From contig UICE01000005.1 of assembly GCA_900471815.1 (NCBI GenBank), positions 147,405 through 211,404 of the forward strand: a stretch of 64,000 nucleotides of DNA. Direction: 5' to 3'. The DNA comes from Hyphomicrobiales bacterium (GTDB lineage Bacteria > Pseudomonadota > Alphaproteobacteria > Rhizobiales > Rhizobiaceae). Under the pieces are notes generated by a model. That model saw only the letters and a list, made by a program, of their open reading frames with translations. It was not told the DNA's origin and searched no databases. Made by a program: the position numbers and the translations under genes. Positions 62,912-64,000 of the stretch are shown piece after piece (position 1 is the stretch's first letter; each line of letters starts with the position of its first letter).

Positions 62912-64000
62912 TTACTCCAAACCAACTGCAATATTCAGTTTGCCGATAGCATCGGCCAGAGCCCTGATCTTCTGCGCCAGCAAGTCCCGACTTTCTTTTG
63001 TAACTTTGTCATAGGACGGGTAGCCATCAGCGCCGCGCAAGGCGGCCAATGTCGTGTTGGCCTCGGCGAGCCGGGTTTCAATATCAGTCACGACTGCCGG
63101 CGCTGCCTGAATTGCAACCGGCTTCAAAAGCGCCATCATGCGCGAAGTTCCCGCCAGATTGCCTTCAAAATCTACCAGATCGGTTTGGGAATAATGGTCC
63201 TCGCCATTGGCTATTTTCGTATCGGCGATTGAGCCCATAAGACGGGCGGCACCCTTGGCTATTTGCTCCGGTGGTATGCGCAAACCACGCACCCGGTCTT
63301 TTAGCGCCGTTACATCAGCCAGTAATTTGGCTGAAACCGGTGCCAGCCCATCAAGGCTATTGGAAGCGTAAAGAGCATATTCGATCCGGTGAAAGCCGGT
63401 AAATGCCGGATCCTGTTCGCGCTTTTCCAGATAATCGGCAATGGGGTCAATGGCGTTATGCAAATCGGCAAACAGATCGGCCATTGGCTCAATCTGCTTG
63501 TAAGGAATCCGCGCTTTTTGATAAAGCACGCGCGCCTGATCGAGATCACCCGATTGAATTGCTGCGTCCAATGCGGTTGTCGCCTTTACCAGATTGTTTG
63601 TCTGGGACATCAAAAACACCTGAAACTCGGCAAGTGCACCAACAAAAGAGACGAGGGGAGGGCGCGCTGCTTCTGCCTCGGATTCTGCTGATGGCGTGAC
63701 GTGCAATGTCCCGCGCGGACTGCTGAGAAGCCCGCAGGTGATTTCATAATCCCCGGCCTTCAGCTTTGCCTGCATCGTTTGCGTAAAGCCTGGAAGGATA
63801 TTCTCGCGCTCTTCCAGAACCATAACGCCATCAAGGATTTCCCACTCAAGCGCACGGTCGGAATTATTGATTATCTTGAACGTGGAGCGGCCAGCAGGAA
63901 CGGTGATGGCGTTAGGGTCGCAAGCACCATCTTTAATCGTGACGACGACTGCATTGTCAGACGCCCCTGACTTCATGTTCTTTGACGCAAAATAGAAAGC
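62912..64000 (-). CDS. efeO: EfeO-type iron uptake protein, partial (cut by window edge)
   Basis: At least 362 residues are visible and the frame stays open to the right edge; upstream codons AFYFASKN precede the first in-window Met, and the N-terminal signal or anchor lies beyond 64000. The first domain is cupredoxin-like: KDGACDPNAITVPAGRSTFK, EWEILDGVMVLEERENILPG, and YEITCGLLSSPRGTLHV, with the Cys and Glu that bind copper/iron. After a linker, the imelysin domain follows with GFHRIEYALY holding HxxE. EfeO works with EfeB and the ferrous permease EfeU, which is not in the window but should be next to it. Confidence 0.92.
   Translation of the reverse strand, partial: AFYFASKNMKSGASDNAVVVTIKDGACDPNAITVPAGRSTFKIINNSDRALEWEILDGVMVLEERENILPGFTQTMQAKLKAGDYEITCGLLSSPRGTLHVTPSAESEAEAARPPLVSFVGALAEFQVFLMSQTNNLVKATTALDAAIQSGDLDQARVLYQKARIPYKQIEPMADLFADLHNAIDPIADYLEKREQDPAFTGFHRIEYALYASNSLDGLAPVSAKLLADVTALKDRVRGLRIPPEQIAKGAARLMGSIADTKIANGEDHYSQTDLVDFEGNLAGTSRMMALLKPVAIQAAPAVVTDIETRLAEANTTLAALRGADGYPSYDKVTKESRDLLAQKIRALADAIGKLNIAVGLE

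Noticed and set aside
1-64000. CRISPR array, rRNA, tRNA, prophage or intact insertion sequence
   Set aside because: No regularly spaced repeats, no tRNA cloverleaf or rRNA stretch, and no integrase or transposase frame was recognised by eye; a covariance or profile search would be needed to be sure.

Overview
The window looks like chromosomal or megaplasmid DNA of an alphaproteobacterium of the order Rhizobiales, most likely Brucellaceae (Ochrobactrum/Brucella-like). The evidence is the density of solute ABC transporters, the rhizobial-type rha locus, the cydDCABX order with a GbsR-like gene in front, and the general codon style. The genus is inference. No rRNA, tRNA, CRISPR array, phage gene or intact insertion sequence was recognised. 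Almost everything is an accessory catabolic island made of neighbouring transporter-plus-enzyme operons.

Layout. 1-2.2 kb: gene-poor decayed DNA with a degraded ligD (DNA ligase D) remnant and several strong palindromes. 2.2-4.6 kb: a DUF2147 protein, then an ArsR regulator / SRPBCC / ClpP-paralogue unit and a DUF454 membrane protein. 4.6-12.1 kb: a sugar ABC transporter operon with an SIS-domain enzyme and a PfkB kinase, facing a ROK regulator. 12.3-15.6 kb: a taurine/sulfonate/NMT1-type ABC transporter and a PAS-LuxR regulator. 15.6-17.0 kb: a two-subunit 3-oxoacid-type CoA-transferase. 17.0-17.8 kb: two small genes. 17.8-24.4 kb: a tryptophan-to-anthranilate (kynurenine) locus with arylformamidase, an ABC importer, an FCD-type GntR regulator, kynureninase and tryptophan dioxygenase. 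24.4-30.9 kb: a small unknown gene, an SAF-domain dehydrogenase and a YtfQRT-YjfF-type sugar importer. 31.0-41.9 kb: a complete L-rhamnose locus (rhaR, S, T, P, Q, U, K divergent from rhaD, I). 41.9-51.1 kb: a dipeptide-type ABC transporter with a COG3964-like amidohydrolase, a RidA protein, a SelA/DgaE-like PLP enzyme and an IclR regulator. 51.2-53.5 kb: kbl-tdh threonine degradation. 53.6-60.6 kb: the cytochrome bd operon including an unlisted 42-residue cydX. 60.7-64.0 kb: an EfeO/EfeB/imelysin iron-uptake operon cut by the right edge.

The most original candidates are: the 42-51 kb amidohydrolase / PLP enzyme / RidA / peptide-transporter regulon, whose two promoter regions share a near-identical AT-rich motif; a five-codon upstream ORF whose stop overlaps a TTG start of the CoA-transferase; and hairpins placed after five separate solute-binding-protein genes. 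The SIS-PfkB sugar operon could be an Amadori-compound pathway, but that is inference from gene content. No clearly new defence or mobile system was seen.
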